DNA from: Malachius bipustulatus
Lineage: Eukaryota; Arthropoda; Insecta; Coleoptera; Melyridae
DNA: 64,000 bases
Assembly: GCA_910589415.1 (NCBI GenBank)
Contig: OU342639.1
Span: 13,400,268 to 13,464,267, forward strand
Reading direction: 5' to 3'
This document shows, piece after piece, positions 22,201-34,866 of the stretch (position 1 is the first letter of the stretch; every line of letters begins with the position of its first letter). The notes beneath the pieces were generated by a model. That model had not been told where the DNA came from. It saw nothing but the letters and a program-made list of their open reading frames with translations, and did no database searches. The translations under genes and the position numbers were made by a program.

Positions 22201-22992
22201 ATTCTAATTTAAACTAATCGGGAACTTAACTGAATTAAACGTAAATGAAACTGCAGAAATAAATGAAAAAACTCTGATTGAATGCAGCTAACATGAAAAC
22301 TGGACGCGTATTAATGAAGCGTCGGAACGTCGATAACACTTTCGCGGTACTCTAGTTGGCAGGATAGCTCGGATGCTCACTGTTATAGAAGAGATCGGGA
22401 AAAGAGGCTGAGGAATTAAATTACCAGCTATTTATATTTTATTATTATCATCTGCTTTTTATGTTGCTATCGGGCGGTAGCTTATCTGACATAAAAACCA
22501 GGAACGCCGTTTTTTTTGTACCGCTCGGCGCATTGTTCTTCACGAATTGTAAACTTCATCTGTATAGAAAAAAATCTCAAAACTTTACTGAAATAAAATT
22601 TTAATCCTCGGCTTTACAATACTTTCATGCATTTTATTTTAATAACGAAATCTTAATTTTTTGCTGGACTTTTACTGAATTGAACACTTGCTAAGTATTA
22701 TCTAACGGAAAATGAAGGCGAAAATTCACGACTTCAACACTTTGTTATATTTTTAAAGGTGTATCTTTGATTTATTATAACTCTTTAATCAAAAACACTT
22801 CCATTCCAACCCTCTGGCAACCCACAACTACTCATTAAACATTAAATAGGCGGCACATTTGTAAATATACCTCTCATACAAAACAAGCACAATAAAATAT
22901 AACGCAACTAAAACTGAAATCGATAGTCAAGACAAGAAAACATTTTACATACTGTAAAATGGGACTTAAAGAGCAATTAAATAAGTAATCAA

Positions 22993-23008
22993 GGTGCCAA
23001 TTGGCACC
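22993..23008. repeat. 16-bp perfect palindrome followed by GAAAC
   Basis: GGTGCCAATTGGCACC is a perfect palindrome directly followed by GAAAC. It could be a short stem, but a four-base central turn is required. Confidence 0.5.
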
Positions 23009-23097
23009 GAAACACTTCATTGTAACACAATTGTTTAATTTAGCTACTAAGAACTTTAAACTCCAATAAAAACCGACCTAAATATTATTATGTTGTA

Positions 23098-24508
23098 CAG
23101 GTGTCCAGAAATTATGCGCAAAAATTAAGGGGGTGATTCTACTTGACAAAATATTGCCAAAAGTACCTATATATTTTTTCAAAAACTCACAAATAAGAAA
23201 GTTATAAGCCTTCAAAGTTGATTTTTTTAAATCAATATTTTTTTATAACTTTTTCCAGTGTACGGATTTTCTTCAAATTTGACACACAAATTTTACAGTT
23301 TTGAAGATGCACAATAATTGAAGAACATGAAGAAATGTTCGAAAAAAGTCCTCTTTGTCTATCACGATAAAATGGCCTGTTTCCGAGTAAAACTGTCTTA
23401 AAAATTTGCTTGCACTAAAAATGATCATCATAAATTATGATCATTCTGCAACAATACCAAAGCATGCTTTGAAAACAGCTACAGGGTTGCCTAGGAAACA
23501 AGACGTTTGCTTTCAATTTAATTTTGACAGATAGCAATTTGATTCAAGTATCTTGTTAAATTTATAAAACAAGACGAATAATTTTTTTACCATAAAAATG
23601 GTGCCCGCGTTTGGTTATATGCACAGATTAGTTGTTTTTGCAAGTTTTTTGAAATTCTGAGTTTGATAAGTGGATTTAATTATTTAAGTTACTGGTCTTG
23701 ACAAGCTAACAAATTTGAAATTTCAAAATAAACAGTGTGAGTAAAATTGATTTAGTAACTCGGTAATACCAACTCACGTAATTATTCAATTATTAAAAAT
23801 CACCCGGTATTTGTTGTCATGGAAGTTATCAGTAATTATTCATTATAACAGAACGATTATCTCAGTGAATGAACTTGTTAATTTTTTTCTAACAGTTTTA
23901 CTCAGAAACAGGTCATTTTATCATGACAGATAAATGCTCGGTTGCGCGAACGTAATTAAAAATCTGTGAGATAATCATCGATTTAAAAACGCCCTGTGTT
24001 ATCAAAATATTGGTCTGATAGTGCTGGAAACAAACTCTACTCCCTTGTAGAAGAGTTAATTACCAACAAAAATTGAAATATCCTTGAAAATATTCACCAT
24101 ATTTTCAAATTTTGAAATTTAAAATCGTTTTCTGAAATATTTTTTAATTACTTTCGTGCAACCGGCCCAAAGAGTACCTTTTCCAAATATATCTTAAAAA
24201 CTCAGAAAAAAATATTTCGAAAAAAGTTATAGGCCTTCTTTGAAGGTCAGGGGCAGTTTAGGCTTCTTGATTTCGAGGGATTCAAGTCTAATTTGGACCA
24301 AGGATGCAAAGGAACATCAGTGGCAAGTGTGTCAAATTTTAAGGAAATCCGTACACTAGAAAAAGTTATAAAAAAATATTGATTTAAAAAAATCACCTTT
24401 GAAGGCTTATTTGCGAGTTTTCGAAAAAAAATTATGGGTATTTTTGGCAATTTTTTTTCAAGATGAATTACCCTCTTAATTTTTTGCGCATAATTTGCGG
24501 ACAGCCTG
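23098..24508. mobile_element. Foldback element, 1.4 kb, CAGG.TGTCC termini, TA-flanked
   Basis: The left end CAGGTGTCCAGAAATTATGC and right end (reverse complement) CAGGCTGTCCGCAAATTATG are both flanked by TA (23096-23097 and 24509-24510). Arms of about 200 bp continue through AAGCCTTCAAAG.TGATTTTT and AAATCAATATTTTTTTATAA to AATTTGACACAC. The 700-bp centre (about 23400-24050) has no recognisable transposase. Confidence 0.75.
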
Positions 24509-24510
24509 TA

Positions 24511-27423
24511 TAACTTTCCTGATGACCTTTGGTGGTTGCATGAAATAATAATCTTGTGAATAAAGAGATTTTTCTATTATTTAATTAATACTAAGAAGTA
24601 ATATTTATTCATTCATTGAACAACCACTGAACCGGGACTCATTTCGACTCGCTTCTCTGGAGATAGTAATCGAATTATGTAACTCCAAATCTATATACCT
24701 ACTAATTCCTTATAGAATATAATAGGTAGGTATAATCTTCGCCGAACCCATTCCTATTTAAATGCACAAAAACACAACGACGTCGAGTGCCTATTATCTA
24801 TAATAGAATTCATAACTATAATGACTATATTAGAAAAATGTTCTGTATTATGTAGGGTACCAACACAATGCTCCACTATATACAGTTTGTATAATCGATC
24901 TCTGCATGTATCGAATAACTTATTACGTCACGACACGGGATTTAAGATTCATCTTTGTCAAATGAGATTAATAAATATAATAATTGAATTTCTCAACGAC
25001 CAGCTACAGAGAGCTATATAAAAATAAGCATAACTGAAATAGAATTGAATAATACCTACAATACATGTAGGTATAGTTGTTTATTTCAGTAAAAGTTGAA
25101 AATGATTCGATTTTTTTATATATAAATCTGATGACGTTTTTCTTTTATGAGTTGGAAGACAACACCTATAAATAGAAAAGTAATAATTTTTTGAATCTTG
25201 CATGTGATCCTCTGGAGAAGCTGTTTCTGTCTCTACCAGTATTATTTGATTAATTATTTACTTATATGGATAGTTTCAAATGTATACAACATCATAAATG
25301 GATCGCAATTTCATTTTTACGAATTCACCATAGGCATTTTAGTTTCACCCAGTATAATTGCAAGGATATACGGATAGTCGATTAAGCTAGAAAATAAAAG
25401 TGGAAATGAACGGAGTCAGCGGAGAGAAAGGAAGGGAAAAAACAGACGTCCGGTGGTCGACCAGTGTCCGGCCTCGGCTTCGATCTTGGGAAATGATAGA
25501 AACGGCAAAATAGTAACCCTTGGAGATTCGACAGGGTTGTTAGAGGCCGCAAAAATCCACCCCCGGACCACTCACATTCCTATAATGTTATCCGTAGCCC
25601 GTATAGAGACGACCCGAACGCTCTGTTCCGGTCTCTTCTCGTCCGAGAAGGGCCACCCAGATAACTTGCAAAAAGTTTATTTGTATATTTTTCTAAACGA
25701 CTTTTCACAACGTAATATGCAGTATCTCTATAAGCATTTTATATTCTGTCTTATATCTTCTCTTTGAATATTTAAACATACCTCTTCACAGTCAAGGAAT
25801 TTATAACGTCGATTCGGTTTTTTTTTTTTGCTTCTCTAAAATTCATCTGGAATATAGGCCATCTAATTTTCTATTTTGTGCGGTAGGTTTCCGTTTCATG
25901 CATTGTACAGGAGTATTACTTTAATGTTTTCCAACTGCTCTTCATTTTTATGATATCACTCTGATATGAGCATTACAACAACTTCTTCAAATAGCCTTCA
26001 TATTGTAGACGTCTATTATTGTGTACCTCCAAGCTCCAAACAAATATAACAAAACAAACCACTTCGGATCTAAGATATAGGTACGCTATTTGCTCTATAG
26101 AAAAGTTTCAAATCCATTTGTAGCTAGACATCGAAACATCGGGTTACCTTTCATATTAGACCAAGTGAGAGGTGAATCTACTTTATATAAAACCTCTCAG
26201 TAGCAACCAGATATATAGTTTTACTTTAATACTCTTCAGACTTCTACCTTTACAATACCTTCAGTATATTAAATATAATACAATACTCATAATAATGTCA
26301 CCAGGAAAACTTCATCTTTCGCCCGTTTTTATTATTCGTCCTTACTCGTCCTTAAGATTTGTGCATATTTCGATATTGGAAAAATAATTAGAGAACCAAG
26401 AAACTCTTCCAAACAGAAAGGAAATTAAAGATTTTCATTAGTACTACTCCATTAGTATTATAAGACACTTCATTATTATTGAACCCACGTTCAAGTTCCA
26501 CAGTCAAACATTGTCGCAAAAAAATCAATAGAAACTCTTTGAAACTAAGAACACAGCACCAACTTCCACGCATTCACTCGGTTATCGCATTGACGTCCTT
26601 TGTATACAGGCTGGTCTCGAATTGTCGAACACAGCATTAATCGTGGATTAAGGAATCTAAGTTTATTAATTTTTTTATCCAACATGGCTTCCAGCATGAA
26701 GATATCACTAATTTTGTCAAAGAAAAGCGGTAACACTTCACTCGAAGAAGAATGCGAAGGAATTCATGCACATACGTGTCTATTTTGCAAACTGTCAAAA
26801 TTCAAAAATGATTTCTTCAGTCATTTTCTAAAAATTTTTCTTCGTTTATTTTTTATTTGATAGGACTAGCCATGAAGCATCCAAAACACCAAAAATCCGA
26901 ATTTTGAAAAAAATTCACATACGTTCTTGCATAGCACGGCAGTATTACTATTTTAAATTGACTTTTTTCAATTTTGACGTTTGTAGTTATTAACAACCGC
27001 AAAAATAATAACACAATGCAAACTTGATTACTTTTTTTTGTACTTACTTTCATTAATCTCAATTCAGTACATATACCCGAATATGAAAATGTCTGGAAAA
27101 CTAATCTCCCGAAAGAGACTTATCTAGAGTTCTTTTTTATGTAACAGCTTCAGGTTTTTAAATAAATTCAAAAAAAGGCTATAGGCACAGTGCCGTAGAA
27201 ACTTAGCGGATTAAAATCAAATAAAACTATGTACCTACCTACCTGAGCTAGGTATGTCTCTCTTGAAAAAAATTCCTACATCCAAATATCAGTATTTTAT
27301 TATTACTGTTGAGCTACGCAAAATATGAACTTTGTGCAGATGACCTTATAATTATTACCTCATCTTATTTTTACCTTATCCTTATATCATGGTAAAAATA
27401 TAGAAAGTATGTGAAAGTTTATA
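24511..27423. other. Intergenic sequence with a CpG-rich patch
   Basis: No gene recognised. Around 25380-25680 the sequence turns GC- and CpG-rich (CCGGTGGTCGACC, GTCCGGCCTCGG). A 104-codon frame there (25453-25767) has no known domain, so the patch could be a host exon or promoter. Frames at 26600-26860 and 26853-27062 are also unrecognised. Confidence 0.35.
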
Positions 27424-28480
27424 GAAGAAGCGATAAACCAACTAGATCAATTGTCCACAGCAGTAGGTTTGAATTTTTTCCCCACCAAAGTTCAGCAGAA
27501 GCCAAAAACTGCCAAGTCGGCCACTTGGTCAGATAATTTATGCTTCAATAATGTTCAATTTGTAATCTTATAATTACCCGAATCTTATAAGTGACATTCG
27601 ATAGGCGACTTTTCTGGAGGCAACATAATGAATTTTCCTAAGTCCCTCTCATATAAATGGTGGGGGAGCAGATGAAAATTAATTTCTGAAAGTGCATAGG
27701 TCACTAATTCGACCAAACTGGACCACGGAAGCTTCATCGACATGTCGACCTCAAAATCGAACCAAAGTTCTCTCAACACAGTTCAAAATACTGCCAATGT
27801 GGGTCATGTTGGGAGTCTTCAGGTCCCAGCCCAGCCGTGTCAACATATACTGTTGACCAACAAGCCCCCTCTTTCGCTGAGGCGTCAAAAGCTCCCACAA
27901 ACCAAAATATTCCACTAGAGTACTAGAGTATCATCCAACCTACATAATCCAGTTCGCTCGCTGATGAAAATTTCACCTCCTTTATTACTTCCGTAAAGAC
28001 AAAACCGATCCCACAGGTCCTGTTATCGCTGATCTTCTGTTAACACTACTCCTATGCCAGTTTCAACTACACCTTGGAATAGGACTTTTCAAAAGTTAGT
28101 TCTCACCTAACCAGTTATCCGAAACACTCTTTGTACTTTTAGGACAAGCATTTTCTGGGATAGTCAAGAGAAGGTCCATTACGACCGAATTCTGCACATC
28201 GATGCCTCAAAAGTAAATTCGGAATAGGAGGGAGTGCAAACAAACCGCCTTCTAGTATTTCTAGTGTGCATACAGGCAAACTCTTTGGCTTCCCCCAAGC
28301 TATAAAATCGATAATCTCGCATAAAAGTAATGTAGCACATAAGCACAGACTCACTTGTATCCGTCCACTGCCTACAAGACATCTACATACAAGTCATGCA
28401 AGACTCCTCTTGCCGACGCATTCAATTGGGGTGTTCGTGACGCTGATCTGGATTCCGTCGCACATTGGAATTCCCTGAAA
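27424..28480 (+). pseudogene. Decayed non-LTR element: RT thumb to RNase H (I-like)
   Basis: Read in all three plus frames with many breaks. Order of remnants: an RT thumb-like segment (EEAINQLDQLSTAVGLNFFP, matching the pattern AI..L...S...GL.F...K), a connection motif near 27800 (LGVFRSQPSRVN, like the G.FRTSP box), then RNase H. In RNase H, ILHIDASKVNSE at about 28181 corresponds to the first catalytic Asp (YTDASK), HRLTCIRPL to the TDS.S region, and FVTLIWIPSHIGIP (28429-28478) to the W.PSH.GI.GNE box. RT followed by RNase H without integrase is the I/LOA/R1-like or RNase H-bearing Jockey layout. Short frames around 28139-28791 are pieces of this wreck. Confidence 0.65.
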
Positions 28481-28867
28481 CGAGTTAGCCTAACATGCCT
28501 CTTTATCGAATCAGCTCCAAGAAAGAATCCAATTTTATAAAAACCTCTTTTCGGCGTGCAATGCGCTGCTCCTCATTGCAACAGCACCGGAACAGAAGAT
28601 CCTCCAAGCTTGATGAAATTCAGTCCTCACTACTGATCTCTTTGAACTTCCACCAAGAATTGGCACTTCAAAACAATGCATTCGCACCTAATGCGCTCCG
28701 AAAACTCATCAATATGTCAATAGTTCAACTCTCCATTAACTGTAAAGCACCTCCTCGTATGGTACCTACATTATTCGGTAAAACTAGATGAACTCGTTAG
28801 TTGAAACGAAGCATGTAAAAAATTCTCAGTTCGCATTCACCAAGTTCCTTCATTTTATTGACTCTAC

Positions 28868-29469
28868 AGGATGTACCAGCTCATTCGAAGCGGTCTCTGT
28901 AGGCCAAACGGTGGATTTGTGATTTTTTCAATTTTTTTTTTTTGTGAATTCAAGTTTAGGGGCCATAATTTTAAATTATTTTGGAGTATATAGAGTGTTC
29001 CATATGACAGTGGCATATCAAAGTTGTTTTTTTTTAAATGAAATGCTCCTATGTTATTGCATTTTTAGATTGTCTGAGAAGAAAAAATAGGATTGGCTTT
29101 TACAGTTAAAATTGGTGTTAAAATTCAGAAATTTGTGAGTTATAAACAACTGAAAATCGTCATTTTTCAAGTTCAAGGCAACCTACAACGAAAACGGCTG
29201 AAGATAGAGAAAAACGGCTATCATGTCCCTATTTTAACTTTTCATGTACTATCCTATGATGTAGATAAAATGTTTATACAGGCGGGTGATAAAAAATTTG
29301 AAAAAATCTGAGATTTCTTCACGCGTCGCCAAATAATAGTACATAAAAAGTACTCCAAAATAATTTTAAATTATGGCAATTGTGATCCTGTACTTGAATT
29401 TGCAAAAAATAAAAAAAAATCCATCCATTTGGTCCACAGAGACCGCTTCGAATGAGCTGGGACACCCTG
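28868..29469. mobile_element. Foldback element, CAGG.TGT.CCAGCTCATTC termini
   Basis: Near-perfect inverted ends CAGG.TGT.CCAGCTCATTC followed by GAAGCGGTCTCTGT, flanked by TA (28866-28867 and 29470-29471). Arms continue through TTTAAATTATTTTGGAGTA. The core (about 29000-29300) matches, in reverse orientation, sequence at 5230-5460 (GATTGTCTGAGAAG, AACGGCT..CATGTCCCTAT), so core modules are shared between foldbacks. Confidence 0.75.
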
Positions 29470-29669
29470 TATAGACACTTTTGTTCCATTCTAAGATTTT
29501 ATTTTTAGTATGGGGATCTATAGGAAACTAAAAAAGTTACAGAAATGACTAAATAAAAGGAATTCGATACTTATTAAGAATCTGAAACAAAATTAAGGAT
29601 AACTTCAGTCGTTACTGAAATATTCTGAAAAAAACTGAATAATCGATATTTCTTTATTTTAGCCGCATA

Positions 29670-30598
29670 CAGGTTGATTCAGGTTTTATCTAGCGAACGA
29701 TAGAGAATCGAAAAATAATATGAGTTTGCTTTATGAACTATATTCGGGAAATGCTTCGTTAAGAAAATACAGGGTGTTAAAGTTTTAAGAAAAAATTCGT
29801 ATTTTTGAAAATATAGTCAAATTGGCTCATTGGAATAATTTGGAATTTTGAACGGTAGTTGTGCTAATTGGCGTACATGATCTGATACTGCTAATGAAAG
29901 ATTTTTTAATCCAGTGGCAGAGATCTGGGTGTGTTGTTCCCTTTTTTATTAAATAATGCCTACACCACTGACTTTAATGCAAATTTGTCATTTTTGGTAG
30001 ATACCTTGTTTTGTTTAGAAAAAAAGTCATCTTACGTTTTTGTTGTTTTCAAGATATTCCGCAATGTTGGCACCCATGCAAGCTTTTTGTAATGCAATAC
30101 GGTTCGATAACGATCACAAAAATGATTAATTTCTGGAAAAACTCAATAGCATTGATATTTATATCGTACGGGTTCCTACATTGTGAAGTATCTCGGAAAC
30201 AGTGCGTCCTAGGACAAAAACGTACCATGACTTTTCTTCTCTTAACAACATGAGGTATCTAACAAAAATAACAAATTTGTATTAAAGTCAGTGGCGTGCA
30301 AATTATTTATTAAACAAGGTAAGTCAAGCCCGGATCTCCGCCACTGGATTGAAGAATTCTTCATTGGGAGTATCAGATAATGTATATTTCAATTAGCAGA
30401 ACTACTGTTCAAAATTTCAAATTATTCCAATCAGCCAATTTTATATATTTCAAAAATACGAATTTTTTCTTAAAACTTTAACACCCTGTATTTTCTTAAC
30501 GAAGCATTTCCCGAATATAGTTCATGAAGCAAACTCATATTATTTTTCGATTCTCTATCGTTCCCTAGAGTTAACAAGATAAAACCTGAATCACCCTG
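29670..30598. mobile_element. Foldback element, nearly complete palindrome of 929 bp
   Basis: Ends CAGG.TGATTCAGGTTTTAT are inverted and flanked by TA (29668-29669 and 30599-30600). The arms stay alignable almost to the centre: GATAGAGAATCGAAAAATAA, GCTTCGTTAAGAAAATACAG, CAAATT.GTCATTTTT, GTCAT..TACGTTTTTGT. The unpaired loop is only about 100 bp (near 30080-30180). Each arm contains a 58-59-bp CAGTGGC/GCCACTG mini-palindrome (29912-29970 and 30289-30346). A frame at 30011-30253 is a by-product. Confidence 0.8.
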
Positions 30599-30855
30599 TA
30601 TAATACCGAAACACCACTGCCAGTTGTAGAAATTATATTTATTTCCCTGCTTTCTTAACTTATCAGCAGATAATTTTTTTTTATATAAATACAAGGTTTG
30701 GTAAAGGTTACAACCCAGATTTAGGTAATGCGCTCAAATAATTTAAACTGCTGTTTTCGTTTAATCCGCTTATTTATCAAAATATGTCAGTACTCGTCGT
30801 CAAGTCAACGTGGACTAGCGAAGTAGCGTCCAATAATAATTTTGTTATTTCTTTG

Positions 30856-30911
30856 GTTTTACTTAGAGTCCCTCGATATATAATGTATATCGAGGGACTC
30901 TAGTTTTACTT
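30856..30911. repeat. Perfect 17-bp hairpin flanked by a 9-bp direct repeat
   Basis: Arms TAGAGTCCCTCGATATA (30864-30880) and TATATCGAGGGACTCTA (30886-30902) pair perfectly around a 5-base loop. GTTTTACTT lies immediately on each side (30856-30864 and 30903-30911), overlapping the left arm by one base. This looks like a tiny insertion with target duplication, or a cruciform. Confidence 0.75.
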
Positions 30912-32370
30912 TGCGAAGACTATACCAATAAAATATCCGAAATCGTTAAAAAAAACATGTTGGACAATCGGACTATAATAAATAGTTCTTCAGGGAATCA
31001 GTCGCCAATCAACACAATATCACAGTATTATAACAACAGTACAAAAGACTACGGATTCGGTCTCGATCTGGGAATGTTAAAATGTTAAAAAAAAGAGTGT
31101 TTGGAGCATATCAATCGACAGGTCGCTTTGTGTGTGAAACTGAAAGGGACGTGAGGGACTCTCAAGAACTCTCAAAGTATCTCCAAACGGTGCTATAATC
31201 TTAATATTTTGTGACTGATTACATTGCCTTATCTGCGGTCAGAGCTTATCTTGACGCCATAGCGACGAGCTTCAAGAGTCACCCCTTTTCCAGCATGTTC
31301 TGTCATTTGCCAACGTTGGGGAACATAAAGAAGAGGACCAGTCTGTTGTATGTTCTTATAATACATACCTATAATACGTATTTACTGCACTAGTGCACTA
31401 CTATTATCCGATTATTGCATTAAAATTAGGAACAGTTTTCATCCGTTTGTCATGAATGAGGCAAGGAGCATCTATATTTGGTATATGAAACAGTAGGTAA
31501 ACACTAATTCTCATACTACTGATGGCTAGTTCTGAATTCTGATACCTAGGTATATATAGGTACATATATTAGTTCTCGTTCTCGTTCTCGTACTTATCGT
31601 TCCTTTATATTATCGATTTTGAATTTTAGATGAAAGCATATTAGGTATTATATAATAACAAACAATTCCTATACATGCGCGCAACTTCCTACATAATATG
31701 AATTATGTGGCTCTATTTATAACTACTTATAACTGGTAGGTAACTCTATTATATTAAGTATGGATGCGGAAGGTAGAGGTATATTATATTATGTAGAATG
31801 AAACTGAAGTAGCTTTATTAGGTAGGTAATTATTTAGGCAAGCGAGTTGATCAGATTACTAAATCATATCGGGTTATGTACCTATATAGATATATGGGTA
31901 CGTGTTCGTTAGGTAGGTGTGAGTACATGGAGATTTTTCATCTAGTATATAATATAAGAGCATCGGATGCATGTTTTGGCAGCACGATCATGGGAGGCTG
32001 CTGAAACAACGGACTGCCGATGAGAAACATCGAACAATCACCTCTGCGGAATTAATGGCCTTCCAGATAGCGTAATGCTGTTCGCTTGTTCGAATCATAT
32101 ACAGGTATCAAAAACAGATTAAAATTTCGAGTTCTGTATTTAATGTGTGCATACATTTAAAATTGATAGCACCACCTTTATTAATGGATATGGAGTGAAA
32201 GGCCAGCCAGTTGGTATAAACTGAGAAACGCAGAGCTGGGGGATGACGTGATTTTGAAATAACCGTTACTGTAAACGCTACTAGGACTGTTAACGAACCA
32301 TTGTAGGTAAAACTTGTTATAAATTGTCAGTTGTGGTACAAGAAACCGTAGAGATAGAAAAACAGAACAT
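30912..32370. other. Intergenic sequence
   Basis: No gene recognised. A (GTTCTC)n-like stretch lies near 31570-31590, and many GGTAGGTA steps are present. A frame at 31211-31393 has no motif. Confidence 0.4.
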
Positions 32371-32765
32371 TGTTACGGTCTTAAAAACTTTATATTACTT
32401 CATAAATTAAAAGTCTTCCAATAATACAAGGTGTTTATTTCAACCAGTCACATTAACCTCCAAATCCAAATAATCAGCTGTTCTCTTATTTACAATTTTA
32501 CAACTTACACACTTTGATTTCACTTCACTTTTCACAATCACTTCACTCTATTCCATAACTTTTCCTTACTCTGTGGTACTTCAACTTTTATCCACTTACA
32601 AACTACAACTGAAGTGAACTGCAGCTACAGTTCACTTATATAGATCTTTATCTAGTATCTCTAGAACACTACCACGCTATCTCGAACACGCGCAAAACGC
32701 GAAACCATTCTGGCACTTTGTAGAACGTGAGTTAATCTGTCAATATGTCATTCCTATCATGTCAA
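32371..32765 (-). mobile_element. LTR-like segment (possible solo LTR), minus orientation
   Basis: Read on the minus strand, the segment has a TATATAAG box (plus 32635-32642), then an 8-bp hairpin GTGAACTG/CAGTTCAC about where a start site would fall. About 200 bases later there is an AATAAA signal (plus 32434-32439) followed by a short tail ending CGTAACA. TATA box, start region, polyadenylation signal and an ACA end in this order are typical of a retrotransposon LTR. I could not identify the TG end or a target duplication, so the 5' limit is approximate and the call is tentative. A host promoter is the alternative. Confidence 0.35.
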
Positions 32766-34585
32766 CTAGAAATGTCGCGAATTGGCTGCGTTATCATAAT
32801 AATTGTAGAGGAGGTAAACAAAAGAAATACGGGAAATCCGGAATATATTTCGGAATATTTCGCCAGTGTTCTTCCGTTATAATATGGTAATATATGAATC
32901 GATGGAGAGGGATTGCGCAGTGATATCTTATTCCACTGCGTCGTCGTCTTTTGCTGCAATAGAGATGCCCTAATTGGTCATTTCTGATAATTGTCCCGTT
33001 TTTCAAAAATTTTAGACACGTCACTGGAAGAATGAAATCGATCACATGTACATTATAGTATAGATAGGTATATGAAAATAAGGCAAGAGGTCACTTACAG
33101 TTTTACATGCAGATTCAATCTTCGACACGAAATTTCTTTTAAGGCATGTCTAAGTTCATTTACTCACACGATAGTTTCCATACCTTAGTTATGACTAAAA
33201 ACATTAGTTATGGCTATCAGAAGTTAACAATAAAATAAATAAATGTCATTTATCTACGACTGCTTCATAAAATACACTTTTTTACACGTTGTTTAGTTCA
33301 TAAAATGTATGATTATCATGAAGAGTGCATAAAGTAAAAACGAGTGAAATAAAGTGTCGTAGCAGGTTATTATTGCCATAACTGACACGTTACTGCAAGC
33401 CGGCCAACGAAGTGCAGTACAAGTTCTAGTGAGAGACGCGACCTCAAGTGTACTGAGTTTTTCCTGAGACGCTGAACTACATTGCCCGACGCCGACCGCT
33501 CCTTAAAAAGCTTGTTGACACCAGGCACCTAATAGAAAAACGTCATAGTTTATTCGCAGAGCGGCAGATTTATGTACAATTATAGTTTTGTGTTTCGTGT
33601 CGTTTAGTTACCTAAAATGGTGAAATGGTAAATCCAGAAGAAATTATTTTTCAATCAAATGTGGCTGCACAAAATTTATTAACTCGAAAATCTAAAGAAG
33701 TGTATATTAAGCAATATACGTGTATATTAAGCAACTGACGTGATGAAAAAGGCGTTAATAGCGTCACAGAAATACTAACACTTATATGAATACATAAACA
33801 AAAAATTTAGATAATAACTTTTCGTTCTAATGTCACTCGTAGATAAAATTTTGTATGCAACATTTGCATAAAGTGCGTTTTTTCACTTCTGGGATTGACG
33901 CACTTCACAGTCGTGAAAAAAGTACCACTTTATACATTTGCTACATAAACAGACTTAAATGTTAGATCTACTCTGATCAGTGATCACATTAAGAAATGTG
34001 CCAACTTTTTATAGAAAAGTACCAGAATCAGCTCTTAAGTTAATCAACCCTTTAGTAGGATTAAAAACAAATCTCGAAAATATGACGCTTTTTAAAGAAT
34101 ATTCCAAAATGTCGACGTCCGTTGACATTAAGTAAAGATACACAACTTGATGTGCTACTAGAAATTGGAAACGATGCACATGCAACTATTGCACCTGCAC
34201 TACTTTAGACCACGATGTAAGCCACGCTTAATGTTTCAAAATTTCAAATATTGCGCCGATTCAAGCTGGAATTGGTTTATGAGTTGTGGTATTGTATTAT
34301 ATTATGTGGGCATCCATATAGGTTATACCCTAGAAGATCTTTTGTATTTCCCCTTCCAGTGACTATTCGATTTTAGCACCCCATCTAATTCTAGTTTTGG
34401 GAGGAGATTTAGAATGTTCAATGGTTCTGTAAAGATGCATAAGTCTTTTTACGCTGGTTGGTAAAAACCGCTGTGGTTTTACTACATGGCAACAAGAAGA
34501 TGTGCTATGTAATGAGGTTTCTTCCTCCTCCATGCGGAATCTAGGAGGTTTGGTCATTCTGTAGTTACACCCAATATTTCCCTAT
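32766..34585. other. Intergenic sequence
   Basis: No supported gene. A short tandem repeat (GTATATTAAGCAA twice) lies at 33701-33743. Frames at 34165-34362 and 34363-34557 have no recognisable domain. Confidence 0.4.
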
Positions 34586-34715
34586 CATGTTTTATTTTCG
34601 GATGAAGCAACAGTTTGTTTAAACGCAACAGTCAGTATAGAACTGTTGATTGGGCTATAGGAACAATCCCTATTGGATGCATGAAACTGATACAAAATAT
34701 CCTCAAAAGGTATAT
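34586..34715 (+). pseudogene. IS630-Tc1-mariner transposase fragment
   Basis: The first frame reads HVLFSDEATVCLNATVS. FSDEATF is the conserved strand bearing the first catalytic Asp of this transposase superfamily. After a frame change comes NNPYWMHETDTKYPQKV, matching the NP.W..E..TQYPQKVNVW block that follows in insect members of the family. Only about 40 codons survive. The next residues (normally VW.GI) are replaced by TATATACAGGG, a foldback end. The piece is dead, but it shows what kind of transposase could have mobilised the TA-flanked foldbacks here. Confidence 0.7.
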
Positions 34716-34722
34716 ACAGGGT

Positions 34723-34800
34723 TATAATAACTATTTCGTTGCTCACGCAGGGATAGGTATCGAAAACCGTAACAGATACAGGGCCGGTTAAATTAGTATA
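34723..34800 (+). repeat. Truncated foldback end interrupting the transposase fragment
   Basis: TATATACAGGGTTATAATAA, then a second motif GATACAGGGCCGGTTAAATTAG at about 34776, related to the ends at 54750 and 56010 (ACTGGGTCGGTTAAATTAG). No opposing arm was found downstream. Confidence 0.45.
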
Positions 34801-34866
34801 AATTTTCTATATTTTCGTCTTTTGTATAACAATAATAACTTCTACTAATGTTACAATACCTTTGAT

